From Bacillota bacterium (GTDB taxonomy: Bacteria; Bacillota; Dehalobacteriia; UBA4068): a stretch of DNA of 6,532 bases. The stretch covers positions 9,638 through 16,169 of the forward strand of contig JAUMYD010000021.1 in assembly GCA_030528765.1 (NCBI GenBank), written 5' to 3'. The translations under genes and the position numbers were made by a program. Shown in pieces: positions 6,037-6,532 of this stretch. A model generated the notes under the pieces. That model was not told the origin of the DNA, did not search any database, and saw only the letters and a list, made by a program, of their open reading frames with translations. The number at the start of each line of letters is the position of its first letter. Positions within the stretch are counted from its first letter, which is position 1.

Positions 6037-6144
6037 GTGTGTCTTTGATGCTGAATTTGATTCGTCCGGAGCTGTATGATCGGGCGATACAATTTTATTT
6101 TAGATTTCAGAAAAGATTTCTTAAGCAATGAAGGGGGTAAATCG

Positions 6145-6532
6145 ATGAAAAAGCTGAAAGTGGACTATACTTTGTGTCAGGGCTGCGGCGCCTGCGAGCT
6201 GGCCTGCTCCAAACTGTGGTTCAAAGAAGAGAATCCCGCGAAAAGCGCGATCCGGATCTTTAAAAACCCGGGAACCGGTTATAATATCGCGGTCTGCGAT
6301 CAATGCGGTGCCTGCATGGATATGTGCTCTCCTATGGCACTGTCCAGAGATAAGAACGGCATCGTCCGCATTGATAAGAAAAAATGCGTAGGCTGCCTGA
6401 TCTGCGTGGGCGAATGCGTCCGGGATTATATGTATTATCATGATGATCTCATTACACCGTTTAAATGCGTTGCCTGCGGTGCCTGTGTAAAGGTCTGCCC
6501 CAGCGGCGCACTGACTTTGGTCGATGAAGCGG
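6145..6532 (+). CDS. Four-cluster [4Fe-4S] ferredoxin-like electron carrier, 3' end cut by the window
   Basis: The first 129 codons are present and the frame runs off the right edge. AAGGGGG at 6131-6137 lies seven bases before ATG 6145. Four complete CxxCxxCxxxC sets occur: C11/14/17/21, C51/54/57/61, C81/84/87/91 and C108/111/114/118 (the last followed by P119). It should therefore hold four [4Fe-4S] clusters, as in HycB/DmsB-like electron-transfer subunits and the small iron-sulfur partner of aldehyde ferredoxin oxidoreductases. There is no signal peptide or twin-arginine motif, so it is cytosolic. Control by the upstream cofactor-type riboswitch suggests that a Moco- or Tuco-containing oxidoreductase follows outside the window. 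It is an electron-transfer subunit with high confidence; the specific partner enzyme is inferred. Confidence 0.92.
   Translation, partial: MKKLKVDYTLCQGCGACELACSKLWFKEENPAKSAIRIFKNPGTGYNIAVCDQCGACMDMCSPMALSRDKNGIVRIDKKKCVGCLICVGECVRDYMYYHDDLITPFKCVACGACVKVCPSGALTLVDEA

Larger units (their letters stand above)
5665..6144. other. Divergent intergenic regulatory region
   Basis: These 480 bases separate the minus-strand E1-like gene from the plus-strand ferredoxin gene. From left to right they hold an A/T-rich minus-strand leader with the E1 gene's ribosome binding site, a hairpin and palindrome (5791-5823), a plus-strand promoter candidate (5839-5867), a structured RNA (5886-6030) with a U-tailed hairpin, and about 110 bases of A/T-rich untranslated leader ending in the ferredoxin ribosome binding site. 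I see no convincing protein-coding gene in it and no clear minus-strand promoter. Confidence 0.75.

Noticed and set aside
6088..6093. TACAAT as a possible -10 box for a second ferredoxin promoter
   Set aside because: There is no -35 box at acceptable spacing (the nearest TTGATT is 25 bases away) and no extended -10.
5937..6131. A 64-codon plus-strand open frame in the intergenic region
   Set aside because: It lies across the predicted riboswitch and terminator, has no ribosome binding site at its start, and its composition (cysteine- and arginine-rich, no motif) looks like RNA read as protein.
6121..6441. A 106-codon minus-strand open frame
   Set aside because: It is antisense to the clear ferredoxin frame with sixteen ordered cysteines, and has no recognisable domain.
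1..6532. Searches by eye for CRISPR arrays, insertion sequences, tRNA or rRNA genes and phage genes
   Set aside because: No regularly spaced repeats, transposase frames, terminal inverted repeats, tRNA-like cloverleaf or rRNA signature sequence was seen.

Overview
The window looks like chromosomal DNA of a GC-rich anaerobic member of the Bacillota, class Clostridia, probably a gut commensal. The evidence is strong AAAGGAG-type ribosome binding sites, short U-tailed intrinsic terminators, a VanS-like clostridial kinase, a zinc-ribbon membrane protein of a type I associate with Clostridia, and a multi-cluster ferredoxin of the kind paired with tungsten or molybdenum aldehyde ferredoxin oxidoreductases. 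Genus cannot be set from the sequence alone.

Layout, left to right. (1) 1-1621, plus strand: the 3' part of a membrane sensor histidine kinase whose start lies left of the window. An intrinsic terminator follows at 1740-1774. (2) 1874-4807, plus strand: a tight three-gene operon. It holds an HSL-type alpha/beta hydrolase, a condensation-domain-like acyltransferase whose start overlaps the hydrolase by 17 bases, and a zinc-ribbon protein with six predicted membrane segments. A hairpin sits just before the first ribosome binding site. A terminator at 4843-4877 closes the operon and probably also serves the convergent next gene. (3) 4936-5664, minus strand: a MoeB/ThiF/HesA-type E1-like adenylyltransferase. 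(4) 5665-6144: a 480-base divergent intergenic region. It contains a palindrome, a candidate promoter, and a structured leader RNA that I read as a molybdenum/tungsten cofactor (Moco/Tuco) riboswitch ending in a U-tailed terminator hairpin. (5) 6145 to the right edge, plus strand: the first 129 codons of a ferredoxin with sixteen cysteines in four CxxCxxCxxxC clusters.

How the parts fit. The right side is a coherent story. A cofactor-sensing leader precedes an iron-sulfur electron carrier likely to partner a Moco/Tuco enzyme (expected just outside the window), and an E1-like enzyme of the type that activates the sulfur carrier for molybdopterin synthesis is transcribed away from it. The central operon couples a predicted ester hydrolase, a predicted CoA-dependent acyl or ester-forming transferase and a small membrane protein. 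This suggests synthesis and turnover of an acylated metabolite or lipid, but no substrate can be named. The most rewarding elements are the riboswitch with its expression platform and the uncharacterised hydrolase-acyltransferase-membrane operon.
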